Shown here: piece after piece, positions 13,701-24,651 of the stretch
Layout of the letters: the number at the start of each line of letters is the position of its first letter
Numbering within the stretch: the first letter of the stretch is position 1
DNA from: Prosapia bicincta
Lineage: Eukaryota > Arthropoda > Insecta > Hemiptera > Cercopidae
DNA length: 64,000 nt
Reading direction: 5' to 3'
Assembly: GCA_036971475.1 (NCBI GenBank)
Contig: JBAIZL010000001.1
Span: 149,261,544-149,325,543 of the forward strand
Notes under the pieces: generated by a model
Told to the model about the DNA's origin: nothing
Seen by the model: only the letters and a program-made list of their open reading frames with translations
Database searches by the model: none
Position numbers and translations under genes: made by a program

Positions 13701-16700
13701 CCTGTACATCATTTCTGGAAAACCTGCAAATTATGTTCATAGTATTCATAAAACACACACACACACATACACTATCATTTGCAAGCTACCTGACTCAGAG
13801 GTTTTAGTTAGACTATTATTAGTGAAATCTTACATATTAATTAGGAACCTTAAAGATATTTTCCCCTTTTTTTCAACTCAGCAGATATAGAACTAAACAA
13901 GATATGACTATAATTTATAGAACATTGTTTACTTTATATTCAAGAATCAACTTTTGACGTTCGCATTTTTACTAAGGCTTGTATCTTTACTTTCTGAAAT
14001 ACATCCCAAATATTCTCTGGAAGTACAAAACCCACTCATACATTAAGATAATCACAGCTTTGTTGGTTTTAATTGTAGCCTCCGCTGATATATGAGTAGT
14101 TTATTATCTCTAGGTACATATTTGTAGTTATTGAAAAAAACAAAGGAAGAAAATGTTGTCAGTTATTTGTACAATTTTTGTAACACACTTAATTAAGAAA
14201 TTTATCTGTAATTTTTTAGAATGTAATGTTAATAAACAAAAGCATTTATATATTGTTATTTATGGAATGAGAGTGAATACAATTTATTTCATGTTTTCTG
14301 GAGTATAAAAAGTACTTCAAGCCTAAAATAAGTTTACTTGTAGCTCTAATAAAAATTAAATTTTGTCAGACTATATAATTGAGACTCGTTTATTTTATAA
14401 TATAACCTTGATTTTTTATACAGGCGTACTCCAATGTGTACATGTTCAATATATTTATAATTTTAAATGTATAATGATTAATTATCAAGATTAGATTAGG
14501 TGAAAGGCATAAATATGATTTTGATTTGATATTAAAATAGAGTAAGTATTAGAACTTCATTGGTAAATTTCAAGGCTGTTGGCCCAACAACATACACAAG
14601 TTGGAGGATTTCAAAGACAATTTGATTGAAACATTAATAAAAATTATTATTCTATAAAGCAAATGTGACAACATAAAACAATTTAAACCAAAATAACTAT
14701 ATTTTAAACATTTTTGTATGCACATATGAATAAAGTGACACAACTGTAGACATGGATTAAAACTGTACTACTCATTAGTGAAAAAATTAATAAAATAATA
14801 TGCAAAATTAAAATAATCCATCAAATATTCGCACCCGTCATCTAATAAAAAATCAAAAGTTGTTCGAGCAATTTAGTTTGTTGTCAGTTGTATAAATTGA
14901 AATCTACAATAATTGATTGGATAGGTCGACTGAGGTTAAATGTTGCTACTTATTACACAGATCAACAAACAATGTCTGATTACAAATAACTAATCACTTC
15001 AAATTGTAGTTATCAATAATTCCATTGACAAGTGATATGCAACTACCATCATTTGTAAACCTTATTCACTATCATAATATAAATAGATATGGATGAGATA
15101 TAATTAAATATCAGTAGAAGGCAAATACCAACAATGTTTTTTTCGTTCACAACTTAAAAATTGAATAAAACAGTGTAAAAACGATGCAAAAACTTTAAAT
15201 TATAATATTAAACAAAAATCTGTATCAAAATGCAAATATTATAATATATTCTTATTTAAGAATCTGTAAACAACTATGTCCTCAAATCTTTCACATGAAA
15301 AATGTAGTTGATTTCTCTCTGAATTTGTTAAAATCTTACTTTAAAAATTTTTAGTGATGCAAAACAACATAAATCATATCAAATTTATTAGGTTTAATTA
15401 TTTCACTGTCATTAATTAAAAGAAAATTTCAATAACACAAATTAATTCATTAATAGAAACAACTTAAATGTTTTAAATCTAAAACATTAATATTATTTAG
15501 TACTGAGAAATATTAGTGGTAATAGTTTACCATTAGTTCACTGGTTTTGATTCTTTTACTATTAACATACGTTGTTTAAAAATACATTCTAAATAAGGAA
15601 AAACACTATTAGTCAGAAACCATAAATAGTCCTTTAAAGTTTTGTTAAAACTGGAACACAAACATAAGCTACTCCTATATGAATGAATTGTTGAAAAATT
15701 ATCGCACTGTCACATTGTTATATTGCATTACTATAAAACTATATTAAATTAAGGTATCAAATCACCTGTTTATTAGATTTGGTTTTAAAAAATATAAGAA
15801 ATTAAGTCAAGTAACATTAAGGCGATTTTTGTTAACCCTTTTGCACACACAAAAATTATTACCTGACGATATAGAAAAATATTATGAATAAGGAAAAATA
15901 ATAAAACCTTGTTTTGGTGGTCCAAAAATTAAAAATTTTGAAAGAAAGACTTTAAACCTAATTTCTTACACACCAAAAGGTACCTTACACACTAAAAGGG
16001 TATAAAATAGCGGGAGCAGGAATGTTTAGTAAAAATTAATTAGATGTGCTGACAAAAAAATCCACTGCTTATTTAGGGCTGGTTCCCACCTTTTTCTCAA
16101 CAATTTTGCATATCTTATGAGGTTACTTTCACGTTCTTCTGAAATATGTAATTTTCAACTATCAAAATTTCTATAGATGACCTCAAGCCTCACCACTGTT
16201 TATTACCAAATACAGCCTAACTGGATACTCTGTAGCTGTTTTTTAATATATTTTTCCAATGTGGTATAGTGCAGCAGTTCTTTAACATTTAATTCATACA
16301 GAGCTGTGTTTGTGAAGTTAGGTTAACAAAATGTTACATTTTGGCCAGTCCATATCAAATTTTGTTATGATGTATTATTATACTGTTTAAAATGGAGTTT
16401 TTTTTCAAAGGGGAACATTCTTTGTACAAAGTTATATGTTACACATTCGAATTTAGCAGATACATTCAATGTTAGGTAATGTCATTTCTTTTCAGGCTTC
16501 TTGATGTTTTTTCTTTTTTTCCTTGTTTAGAACGTATTTAAAAAAATGCAAAATATCAAAGATGGTGGACTAACGATAAACTATTACCATAATAATTAAG
16601 GGCATAACAGTTGATATTTTTCTTTAATTAATTTTAAAATATTTTAAATAAAACCAATCTTGTAATATATTTTACAATGCCTCATGTTATGAAAGTAAAC

Positions 16701-18547
16701 AATAATCATTAGATGAACTATGGTTTATACATTATACAGTAAGATTTATGTTTTTAAATACAGTACAAGTATATTAGTTATACACACAATTTGCCTCACA
16801 TACACTCAAGAATTACATTTAGTTTTGCCACACAAATTGAGATTTTTAACAAGTACTATAGTACAAGTATATAATTTAAAAATTGGACTATTAATTTAAA
16901 ATTCAGATTACATTGCATGTATGCAAATAAATTTACCAATTTTATGTGGATGTATACAAACATTTTATCTACTATAAAAAATTATCTGAAAAGCTATCTC
17001 ATGTTTGGATCATTTATCTAAACTGGTGTGATGTTTACAATCACATCCAGATTATTTTGAATACTATTTTTAAACTATTTAACTAAGTGAATACGTAATT
17101 GCTTACTTGCTGACGCGTTTCAAAACAACCCTTCTTTTTACGAAGCTAACCCTCTACTGTCGGCTTTGGCTGTTTACAAACGGTATGACAAGGTTGGATT
17201 TATGACATGAGTGAGATGTTGGCGTCTTGTGTGATCTATTGGAAGAGGCTATTGGCTTCACAGTGTGTGTGGTTGTTTAATATATTTTCCCTGTCTGTTG
17301 CATAGTGTTTGTAGATTTCATATTTTTCTAAGATTGTTAGTTTTTTACTGTTTTAATGTGTGTAGAATATTTAAATTAGTGTGTATCTCGGTATGTGTGT
17401 TGGATGTTATTTACATGTTTTATGTAGCTGGATTTAGGGTTTGTTTGGGTAATGTGTTTGTCGAAGCGTGTATAGAATGACCTGCCGGTTTGACCGATGT
17501 AATAGTTGGGACAATCGTTGCAAGTTAATTTGTAAATATCTGAGAGTTTGTATAGTTTCTTTTTGAAAAGGTTGTATGTTTTCTCAGAGTGTTTGTTGTT
17601 TTGTAAGATATTTGGTAATGTAGTTTTTCGAATGTGGAGGCTATTTTGTGTGTGTTTTTATTGTTGTAGGTGAGGGATATGTATTTGTTGCTTTTTGTGT
17701 GGTGTGTTTGTGTGACTGTTTTATGGTATTTATGTTTCATTTTCCTGAGTATGTTGTCTATGAGTGTGTGTTGGAAGCCATTTTGTTGAGCGATTTTGAA
17801 TAGTGAACAAAAGTGACTGATATCTAATCCATAGAAACAACATATTAATTGTGTTAACTTCATTCTATAAAAGTCTTGCTACTATCTGTTCAACCTCATA
17901 TGAGATATATAGCAGCATAGAATTTTCTTCTCACTGGACGGGAAATCTATCTAATTAGTGTTGTTTTCTTGTTTATTCTACTACTACTAGTTCTAATCGT
18001 TTACGCACATGATACTTATGTACATTCTCATTGTAATATTGCAGATTTTGTGCATTAATAGTAAATAATAATGTTTGTAACATCTTAAAAGCATTAAGGG
18101 ACTTTATATCAGTAAAAATTAAGATAAATTCATGATTTTATATAGTATCTCTGTCCTCTAGTTGTTTTGAAATTGATTTTATTTTTAAATTTTTGGGGTA
18201 TCAGCACCAAATTTGTTGTTTGTTTTTATTTTGTTAGCACCTTAGAACTGTTTGCATCATTAGGTAATATTTTCTTTGCAATATCAGTTGGTTCTGAAGT
18301 CAATAGAAATACCAGAATCATGTCATATTTACATCGTTTTTAGTTAAAAGCATAATTAAATTTTAAAAAATTTATTGTGAAATGAAATACCTGAACCAAA
18401 AATAATTCCAAGAATTATAGCAACACCTTCTAGAAGACCTAGTTCTTTCTTCATCTTTACTCTTTCAGCCTTTTCTTCTACAGGAGTCATGAGGAGATGA
18501 TTTGAAGCAGAACTTTTCACTTTATTTGGACGCTCCATGTTATTTGA
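4606..18547 (-). CDS. SLC7/LAT-type amino-acid transporter, 5' four coding exons (partial gene)
   Basis: Coding exons are 18538-18391, 10158-9936, 6965-6850 and 4731-4606 (613 nt, 204 codons visible, phases 1-2-1-1). All junctions are AG acceptors and GT donors. The protein is an APC-superfamily light chain: a polar N-terminus of about 32 residues, then the TM1 motif GSGIF at 48-52 that binds the substrate backbone, TM2-3, the SGGDYAY loop, a TM3-4 loop with Cys147 in the context FFPACDLP, and TM4-5. That cysteine sits where LAT-family light chains form the disulfide to the SLC3/CD98 heavy chain, so the product is probably the light chain of a heteromeric plasma-membrane exchanger. The remaining exons (about 7 more membrane segments) are not seen and should lie left of position 1. 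An acceptor at 18548-18549 shows that at least one non-coding exon lies upstream. Which insect LAT paralogue this is cannot be told. Confidence 0.9.
4732..6849 (-). other. transporter intron, no element recognised
   Basis: AT-rich intron of about 2.1 kb. Short open frames here show no family motif and have no partner splice sites. Nothing else is visible. Confidence 0.6.
6850..6965 (-). CDS. transporter exon: TM3-TM4 loop with conserved Cys
   Basis: Acceptor TTTTGCAG; reads [17 protein letters not shown], then [10 protein letters not shown] with the putative heavy-chain cysteine. Donor GTAAGT at 6849. Phase in is 2, phase out is 1. Confidence 0.88.
7030..7172. repeat. half copy of hairpin MITE
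   Basis: Starts CTTGCAGTTTT and runs to GTGAGTCACGTG. It matches, as a reverse complement and direct mosaic, the outer and inner parts of the hairpin element at 11025-11293. The other half is missing where the Penelope-like sequence begins. Confidence 0.6.
7180..8800 (-). mobile_element. Penelope-like element (PLE), degenerate
   Basis: The minus strand carries, from right to left, an RT catalytic block with FIDDILILY near 8770-8740, RT thumb-like [16 protein letters not shown] (8642 downward), and after an interruption a GIY-YIG-type block [19 protein letters not shown] near 7530-7470. This order (RT then GIY-YIG endonuclease) is diagnostic of Penelope-like retroelements. The frame is broken in several places, and the segment 7860-8432 belongs to a different element. 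Both termini are truncated. Confidence 0.75.
7860..8432 (-). mobile_element. LINE 3' fragment with RNase H domain
   Basis: The minus strand reads an RNase H segment, [20 protein letters not shown], the usual WxPxHxGIxGNExAD box of I-superfamily LINEs. Further left is a CxxC...H...C zinc-knuckle-like tail (CTICACQT, then KDHFLVC). It lies between two parts of a PLE and splits it. No intact reading frame remains. Confidence 0.72.
8801..9935 (-). other. transporter intron, AT-rich
   Basis: No recognisable gene or element; strongly AT-rich with simple runs. Confidence 0.5.
9936..10158 (-). CDS. transporter exon: TM1 end to TM3
   Basis: Acceptor TTGCAG at 10164-10159; the exon completes GSG and reads [13 protein letters not shown] and the [18 protein letters not shown] block. 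The donor is GTTAGT at 9935. An alternative read-through into the intron ends in a stop within 10 codons. The choice of donor is fixed by phase 2 matching the next exon. Confidence 0.88.
10159..11024 (-). other. transporter intron, AT-rich
   Basis: Nothing recognisable apart from the adjoining hairpin MITE. Confidence 0.5.
11025..11293. repeat. hairpin MITE
   Basis: A left arm at about 11025-11130 and a right arm at about 11147-11252 are imperfect reverse complements that share GACTCACAGCAT and CTGAAAAATAT blocks around a short loop at 11131-11146. The right side continues to CTGCAAG at 11293, a sequence that also bounds the related copy at 7030. There is no coding sequence. The target duplication was not resolved. 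Confidence 0.7.
11772..12257. mobile_element. non-autonomous Tigger-like element
   Basis: Ends CAGGGAAACCTC at 11772 and, reverse complement, CAGTGATACCTC at 12257, each next to TA (11770-11771 and 12258-12259). The element is 486 bases with no transposase coding. The CAGTGNNACCTC end is typical of Tigger/pogo MITEs. The ends differ from those of the copies at 463-2872 and 52169-53137, so this is a separate family. Confidence 0.72.
12646..13690 (-). mobile_element. piggyBac-type transposon, internally deleted
   Basis: TTAA target duplications at 12642-12645 and 13691-13694 flank terminal inverted repeats CCCTTAGCGCTC and GAGTGCTAAGGG. The minus strand keeps only the C-terminal part of the transposase: [20 protein letters not shown] followed by [18 protein letters not shown] (about 13283-13130), and a cysteine-rich tail with [18 protein letters not shown] near 12925-12870. 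The N-terminal and catalytic parts are missing, and the element is 1045 bases. Confidence 0.9.
13695..17086 (-). other. long AT-rich transporter intron
   Basis: About 3.4 kb with an (AC)n tract near 13752-13766 and nothing else recognised on either strand. Confidence 0.5.
17087..17880 (-). mobile_element. PLE 3' part (family 1)
   Basis: The minus strand reads [20 protein letters not shown], then [19 protein letters not shown] (17863-17525), the RT thumb to linker region of Penelope-like elements. It is followed in other frames by the [16 protein letters not shown] GIY-YIG start near 17510-17480. It ends with a conserved 3' tail at 17087-17170 shared with the sequences at 53935-54030 and 47040-47140. 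It is 5' truncated and frameshifted. Confidence 0.8.
17881..18390 (-). other. transporter intron, nothing recognised
   Basis: AT-rich; no motif seen. Confidence 0.5.
18391..18547 (-). CDS. transporter exon with start codon
   Basis: ATG at 18538-18536 in the context AACATGGAG. The acceptor TTTTGTAG lies just upstream, so the exon begins at 18547 with 9 untranslated bases. It encodes 49 residues plus one base, ending in FGS and the G of the split Gly50. The donor is GTATTT at 18390. Confidence 0.88.
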
Positions 18548-18796
18548 CTACAAAATTAATTTCAATTAAATTGATTTATATTGTACATTAAATTCAAATT
18601 TTGTATAATAGCCTATACGAATTCTTTAAATACAACTATCATGATTTTATTAATTAACACTAAAAATAACATATAGGTTTTAACTACAATAATTAATATA
18701 GTTATACGTTATACAGTATACAAAATAACATACATTGTTTTAAAACAATATATAATATTTAAAAATATATATAAAAGGTTGAAATAAATAAAACTT

Positions 18797-18900
18797 CCCC
18801 ATATGGTAGTATTAGGGTTACCCGGTTTAAAGTATATGTTGAATTTATGTGTTTGGTTGCCTGTATGTTTGACCATTAGGTCAAGGAAATTAGATCTACG
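18797..18900 (-). mobile_element. short PLE reverse-transcriptase fragment
   Basis: The minus strand reads SNFLDLMVKHTGNQTHKFNI, then YFKPGNPNTTI, matching the FLDLTI...HKFNIYRKP block after the RT catalytic site of PLEs seen in other copies here (for example 55500-55620). Confidence 0.6.
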
Positions 18901-19160
18901 TAATACTTGACAAACACTGCAACAAGTTCAAATTATTATAAAATTTTTGTGTTACTAAAAAATATATTCTAAATAAGTAGTCATTATTTTATCGAGTAAT
19001 GCTTCACAAAATCCTGCATTATCCAAAACTACATTATTATAGTGCATAGTACATAAAAAATTATGTACAAGTCTATGGTAGAAACTTTCTCAACTGAAGT
19101 CATTGTAATAGGCCTTATTTTTCTTACTATTTATTAGGAATATACTGTGGTTGAATTTAA

Positions 19161-19369
19161 TAATAAATACACAAAAACCTCTTAACCACAAACTTTCTTT
19201 AATTTACCCTAATGTACATTTCAGTTACAAAGTAACCATCCTCAGAGGGATAACATACAAAGACAGTCTTTGTATGTTATCCATCTGAGGATGGTTACTT
19301 TGTAACTGAAATGTACATTAGGGTAAATTAAAGAAAGTTTGTGGTTAAGAGGTTTTTGTGTATTTATTA
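19161..19369. repeat. 209-bp near-perfect palindrome with head-to-head hammerhead-like motifs
   Basis: Arms 19161-19264 and 19266-19369 are reverse complements over 104 bases, with one mismatch that I could find, around a single central base at 19265. Each arm carries CTGAGGA, a stem GGTTAC-TTT-GTAACT, GAA and the palindromic ATGTACAT. This is the arrangement of a type I hammerhead ribozyme. It resembles the inverted terminal parts of Penelope-like elements, but no coding part is attached. Confidence 0.85.
19207..19249 (-). ncRNA. hammerhead ribozyme-like motif
   Basis: Reading leftward: stem I CCCT (19249-19246), core CTGAGGA (19245-19239), an extra T, stem II GGTTAC/GTAACT with loop TTT, GAA, stem III ATGT/ACAT, a T at position 17, and stem I closure AGGG (19210-19207). 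All invariant core bases (CUGANGA and GAAA) are present. The extra base after the core is shared by the other motifs in this window. Activity is not shown by sequence alone. Confidence 0.6.
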
Positions 19370-21403
19370 CTTATTTTTCTTCCTTTGTTTTATGCCTGTA
19401 AATGTTTTCCAAATTATAGCAGAAAATGTTTTAGCCCAGTCATACTCAAGATTTTAACACCAATAAAGTATATTTTCATCTCCACCTTCACCATATATTA
19501 TCATGTCACTGCACACTTGTTCAGACTACACTTAAAATAGCCTACTGTTGTCTTACAAAAACTGGAATATACTTTTTTCAATAAATATAAGAGTCACTTG
19601 TCTTACATTTTAAACACAATAACAACTGAGTTTGTTAACAAGCCATTAAGAAAGGAAAGTGACTAAAATCTGGTAGCACTTTATTACATTTTCTATTATG
19701 TTCTTAAAATAAAGTTTAGTCACCAACAGTTCATTTACTCTTATATTCATTATTGACTGTCCACAGAAACAACTAGGGTAAATTGATTTCTCATAACTTC
19801 AGCATTATAACATGAAAGAATAGACATCTATGTCTATATCAATATGTATATCTAAGAAACATATGTAATATGGAGAAAAAAATCCCTTGTGTGGCTAAAA
19901 AGCATAGAGTTTGAAAGAAACTGTTTCTAATGTATTGAAATGTGGAGATAATGTTTGGAGTGTTTAGCTACAATTTATGGTTTGCAATATATAAAATACT
20001 ATATAGAATAATTTTGCAATATTTAATAGAACGATATAATTTAATATATCACTACATTTATTAAAGACCATTTTTTATTTTGGTAGCTCTTGACTAAAAA
20101 AAGACTTATTAACAAAGTAATATCATTGTACATAACCAAACACTTTACTTATATGGATATTAATTTTTGTAATTTAAACCAAACCATGTCTTTCAACATT
20201 AAACAATAAATGATATAATTATTGTTAATAACTTACCAATTTCTCACAAAAAATAAATAGTCTATAATCTATCCTAAAAACGTGTTTTACCGGTTACAGC
20301 TCCTGTTTGTTCTAAAATGGTATGTTTTTATATGCAGTTCTAAATTCAAACATACTATTCCTATACTCAAAACAGATGATTATAGCGACTAATGCCAAAC
20401 GAATATTGTTTCCCGCACATATCCACAGATCTGCACGAAAATTTAGACTATATCACTACAACGATGTTGTGACCAAACATTCTGGAAACAGTAGCCATGC
20501 CAATAAAACTTTAACAGAAGTCATGAGTCTTAATTTGATTTTATTACATAAACCGTTGTTTTTCATATCCCATATTTATTTTATTGTAATGGAAGAAATG
20601 TATAAAACTCACATTTAGCTCAAAATAATTAAAGAAAAATGTGTTTTTATTGTATTATTGTATTTGTGTGAGTAAAGGGTTTTTTTTATCTTGTAATTTA
20701 TAATACATATTCGGTAAAAGGTATTGCCTAGTATGTTTCTAAATTAAAGTATAAACGTAAAATTTTTAAATTGAAATTAATATGATATATTTTCTTTGCA
20801 TATTAATTTAAAGTTTTACCGTGAGTCATAGCATTAAACAAAACTCTAACCTTGTGCGAAACACGTCTTCTAAATTATAAAAGTAAGTATTTGTATTGTC
20901 CTAAGTGATCCCAAAAGTAATATTTTGTAATGATTTACATAAATTACAAATTAATTTCAGATAATTGTTTAAAGACAATTGTTTAGTTGCGAAAAAAGTG
21001 ACCGCTAATTTTGTTTTTAAATTCAATGTGAAATGATAACATCAGAAATTAATTATGTTGAACTAAGAAATTCTATAAGATAAATTTCTCAGCATGTACA
21101 CTCTTTATTTCACCTCAAGAGTTTTCAGTTGGAGTTATATGTTAAGTAGATTCAGTTTCTAGATTTCAAAAAATTTGTGACACATTTAAAATTCTATAAG
21201 CATGACCAATATCTAAAAGAAATTTAAATTCCATTTTTAAACATTTTGCCACATTACATTTACAATACTCATTGCAATCACAAACTAATTTTTTGTTAAT
21301 GGATAAGAAACAGTATTGTAAATTTTGAAATGTAAATGACTAATAAACCAGAATCAAAGACTTGTGGCTCTCTGTGATCTAACATCTAACACTCATAGAT
21401 ACT
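19370..21403. other. upstream region of the transporter gene, no coding exon seen
   Basis: Mostly AT-rich. The non-coding first exon(s) and promoter of the transporter should lie here. The less AT-rich stretch at about 20280-20530 is a candidate, but no splice donor or core promoter could be assigned with confidence. Confidence 0.35.
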
Positions 21404-21515
21404 TTGCATAAAAAAGTTGATATTCGTGTTCTACACATTAAAACAAGTAATTTAAAAACAAAAAATTTTAAAAAATCAACGTCATTAAGACTATTTTTAT
21501 CGTGCTTTGTATTAT
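21404..21515. repeat. Helitron-associated repeat copy
   Basis: Contains GTTGATATTCGTGTTCTA and a following AAAATTTTAAAAAATCAACGTCATTAA stretch. The same order occurs at 61268-61350 next to a Helitron helicase relic, so this is probably a piece of the same element into or beside which the LINE at 21.5 kb was inserted. Confidence 0.55.
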
Positions 21516-21613
21516 TATTATTTATTATTACTAAGACTCGGAGGGACCTTATCGGTGTAGAGCACTTAGCTGCAGTCTTTGTATTCTCTTCCCATCCCTA
21601 CCACAGGACTATC

Positions 21614-22417
21614 TTAGTGGATACCTACCTCTTTGAAGAAATTAAGTACCCACCTGATGCTGAATCTTCTGATATCCTCTGGTGTACATACCTGCGAGCC
21701 AAACCACTTTCTCCTTGCAGCTCCCAAAGCAGGACACTCACAGAGTACGTGGATTGGGCTTTCCTCTTCATCCTCGTCGCATCTCTTGCACACAGGGGAC
21801 CTAGATTTTCCAATTTTGTATTGGAACCCCCTCAGATTCCCATGGCTTGTAACCAGCTCTACAGGAGGTCTGAGTTGATGTCTACTTAAGGAGAGTAGTT
21901 CTTTGCCCCACAAATCTCCTGAGTAACCCCACAGTACCTTGGATTTGTTACACCCCAAGGTTACATTCCATTCTTCCCTGCACAACCTGTCTATATGTGC
22001 CGTAATCCTCTTGCGCCCCTCCTGAGGCGGCATGCCCACTGCCCTCAGCAATGGTCCTTGAGTTATTCACCCTTGTTTTGCTAAGGCGTCAGCTCTCTCA
22101 TTCCCTATCCAGTCAGAATGTCCTGGAATCCCGGATAGGTTGAGTGAATTATACTTACTCAGCTCTGCTAGAGAAGCTATAGTCTCAGCCACCAGCCTAG
22201 AGCTGGTACTAGCCTTACCTAAAGCCTTCAGAGCTGCCTGACTGTCCGAGCAAATCCAGATGGTCTTGCCCCTCCTGCCAGACCCTATTATTTCCTCAGC
22301 ACATAGTTTGATCGCAGGCACCTCCCCCTGGAAGACAGAGTTGTAGTCCTCCAGGCGATGACAAAATCTGTCTTGGTGTCTCGGTCCACTAAATCCTGCT
22401 CCCACTCCTTCCTTCAT
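21614..22417 (-). pseudogene. LINE ORF2: RNase H and cysteine-rich C-terminus
   Basis: The first part (22417-22067) holds RNase H blocks QGEVPAIKLCAEE, ICSDSQAAL and GHSDWIGNERADALAKQG. A frame break follows near 22064, and a second frame (22051-21614) holds the C-terminal segment ending in CKRCDEDEEESPIHVLCECP, a CCHC zinc-knuckle-like motif typical of this LINE group. Catalytic acidic residues of the RNase H appear kept, but the two frames are disconnected. Confidence 0.87.
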
Positions 22418-24651
22418 CTTGGACCCATCGGTGAACCAGATTTCACCATGTCTGGGTCTATACTCCGCCCATGCCTCTCTTGCAGGAATATGGATTTTGT
22501 AGTTTCCTTTTTCCTTTTTAAGAGACAGTATCTTATCCTGAGCTCCTTCAGTGAATCCCCAAATAGCTGTTTATGAAGTTTGCTACTTGTCTTCCACTGC
22601 CCGGTACAACTCAGCCGGTATGCAGTTTTCATTGCCTCCATCCTAATTTGAAGACTCAAGGTTGGAAAACCCAACATAACCCTCATGGCCGCACATGGTG
22701 TGCTTCTCCTTGTAGCTGTTATGCCTCTAAGGAAGAGACCCTGCGCGCAGTCCAGCATTCTTTTACTTGTTTCTTTCTGTGCGCTGTCCCACCAGACGAT
22801 TGAGGCAAAGACCAACCTCGGCACCACAATGGCGGAATAAATCCAGTTCATCTGACGTGGACCCAAACCCCATCTCGTGCCTATTGCTCCTCTGCATTGC
22901 CAGAACGTAGCTATGGCTTTTTTGCACTTATCCTCCAAGTGCTCACGCCAGAGTAGCTTCCTATCCAGAATAACTCCCAGATATTTAGCACTCTCAACGT
23001 AGCTTATTTTGGTATTACCAACTTCCATCATCTCCAGCAATTTAGTTTTATATCGCCTAGTGAAGATGAGTGCCACAGATTTCTCTCCTTGAATGCATAG
23101 TGCATTCTCCCTGCACCATGCTTCTGTTACCTTGAGTGCCTCTTGAAGCAGGTCTTTGAGGACCTCTTCAAATGGTCCCCTAACAAGGATAGCTATGTGA
23201 TACGCATATCCTACCACCTTGACACCCATTCCACTGAGCGTCCTTAGTAGGCCGTCCACGACAAGGCACCACAGCAAAGGGGATAACACTCCACCCTGCG
23301 GGCAGCCCTCTGAGACCATCCCATTTATCGTGCACCCCATCCAGGATGCAGTACTTATCCGGTTTTCCAAGGAACTCATAATCCAATTTATAATTCCATC
23401 AGAAATCCCGTGATCCATAGCTGCTCTCTTGATGGCAAGTCTAGAGGTACTGTTAAAAGCCCCCTCCATATCAAGAAAAGCCCCAATACATATCCCCTTG
23501 TTGTTGATCTGACCCTCAATAAAGTCCACAACCGACAACAGCGCAGTCTCCACTGACCTACCAGTTCGATAGGCGTGTTGGTCCTGATTAAGCGGATACT
23601 GCTTCAGAGGTCCCTCCTTCAAATAGTGGTCCACTAGCCTTTCCAATGTCTTTAACAAGAAAGATGTAAGGCTGATAGGTCTGAAGTCCTTTACCTCTGT
23701 GTAACCTTTCCTCCCCGGTTTGGGGATAAAGATAACTTTCGTTTTGAGCCACTGCACAGGCGTGTAACCCAAGGCAACACAGCCTCTGAGTAATCCTGTC
23801 AGTGGCCCTATTATTTCCTCCAAGCAATTTTGTAGTATTGCTGGAGTAATATTATCTAATCCAGGCGCTTTAAAAGGCTCAAAAGACAGAATCGCCTCTC
23901 TCACCTTTTGCGCTGAAATCACCTGCCCAGCAATATTCCAGTCCGCCCTTAGCCCAGTATGTCGGAGGTTTTGAGCACCGTCCCCTACTGGTCTAATATC
24001 GGGAAAACTGTTCCTCATAAGCAGATGCAGTGTTTCCTCCGGGGTGTCAGTAAAGCTACCATCAGTCTTCTTGACAAACTTAAGCTCTCCCCTCGGTCCA
24101 CCTGCTAACATCTTAAACAGTCTAGCAGTGTCACTCAGTGTGCTTGTCTCTGAGCACCACTTTTCCCAAGAAGCACGTTTAACCTCTTTAATAAGATTTT
24201 TATAGAGACTCTGGCTGTCTTTATATGCCTGCCAGGTCTCCGCCGTTTTCTTCTTCTTTGCCCTACTAAAGAGCCTTCTAGTCTCTTTCTGTCTTGCCTC
24301 TAACTCGCTGTTCCACTTAAGCTTACCGCGCCCAGTGTTTATCCACGAGAGAGGGCAATTTTTCTCAAACGACGTGGAAATTGCAGTCCTGATGTAGACC
24401 TCAGTATTTTCCAGTTCATTTGATGTACCATATTTACCACAGAAATCTGACATCCGCCTCCTCACTGAGGACTTAAAATCTTCCCAGTTTGTCCTTCTCG
24501 GGTTCCTAAGCCACACCACCTGGGGGACAACTCCCCTCATCGTAGCAGTGATGATCCGATGATCAAACATGGAGGGCTCATCCGAAACCTGCCAGTCATG
24601 CACCCACCTTACCATTTGTCTATTACAGAAGGTGATATCTAGAACCTCCAT
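22414..24651 (-). pseudogene. LINE ORF2: reverse transcriptase
   Basis: An open frame of 745 codons covers the end of the endonuclease and the whole RT. Visible blocks are KAPGLDNITPAILQN, VIFIPKPGRKGY, FRPISLTSFLLKTLERL, DQHAYRTGRSVETAL, GAFLDMEGAFN, SEGCPQGGVLSPLLW, and the catalytic box, here VGYAYHIAIL. The usual YADD is YAYH, so two of the metal-binding residues are lost and the enzyme should be inactive. The frame shifts to the RNase H domain near 22440, just after the FTDGS box. Confidence 0.92.

Noticed and set aside
20322..20618. 98-codon open frame on the plus strand
   Set aside because: No motif; more likely the upstream untranslated or promoter region of the transporter gene on the other strand.
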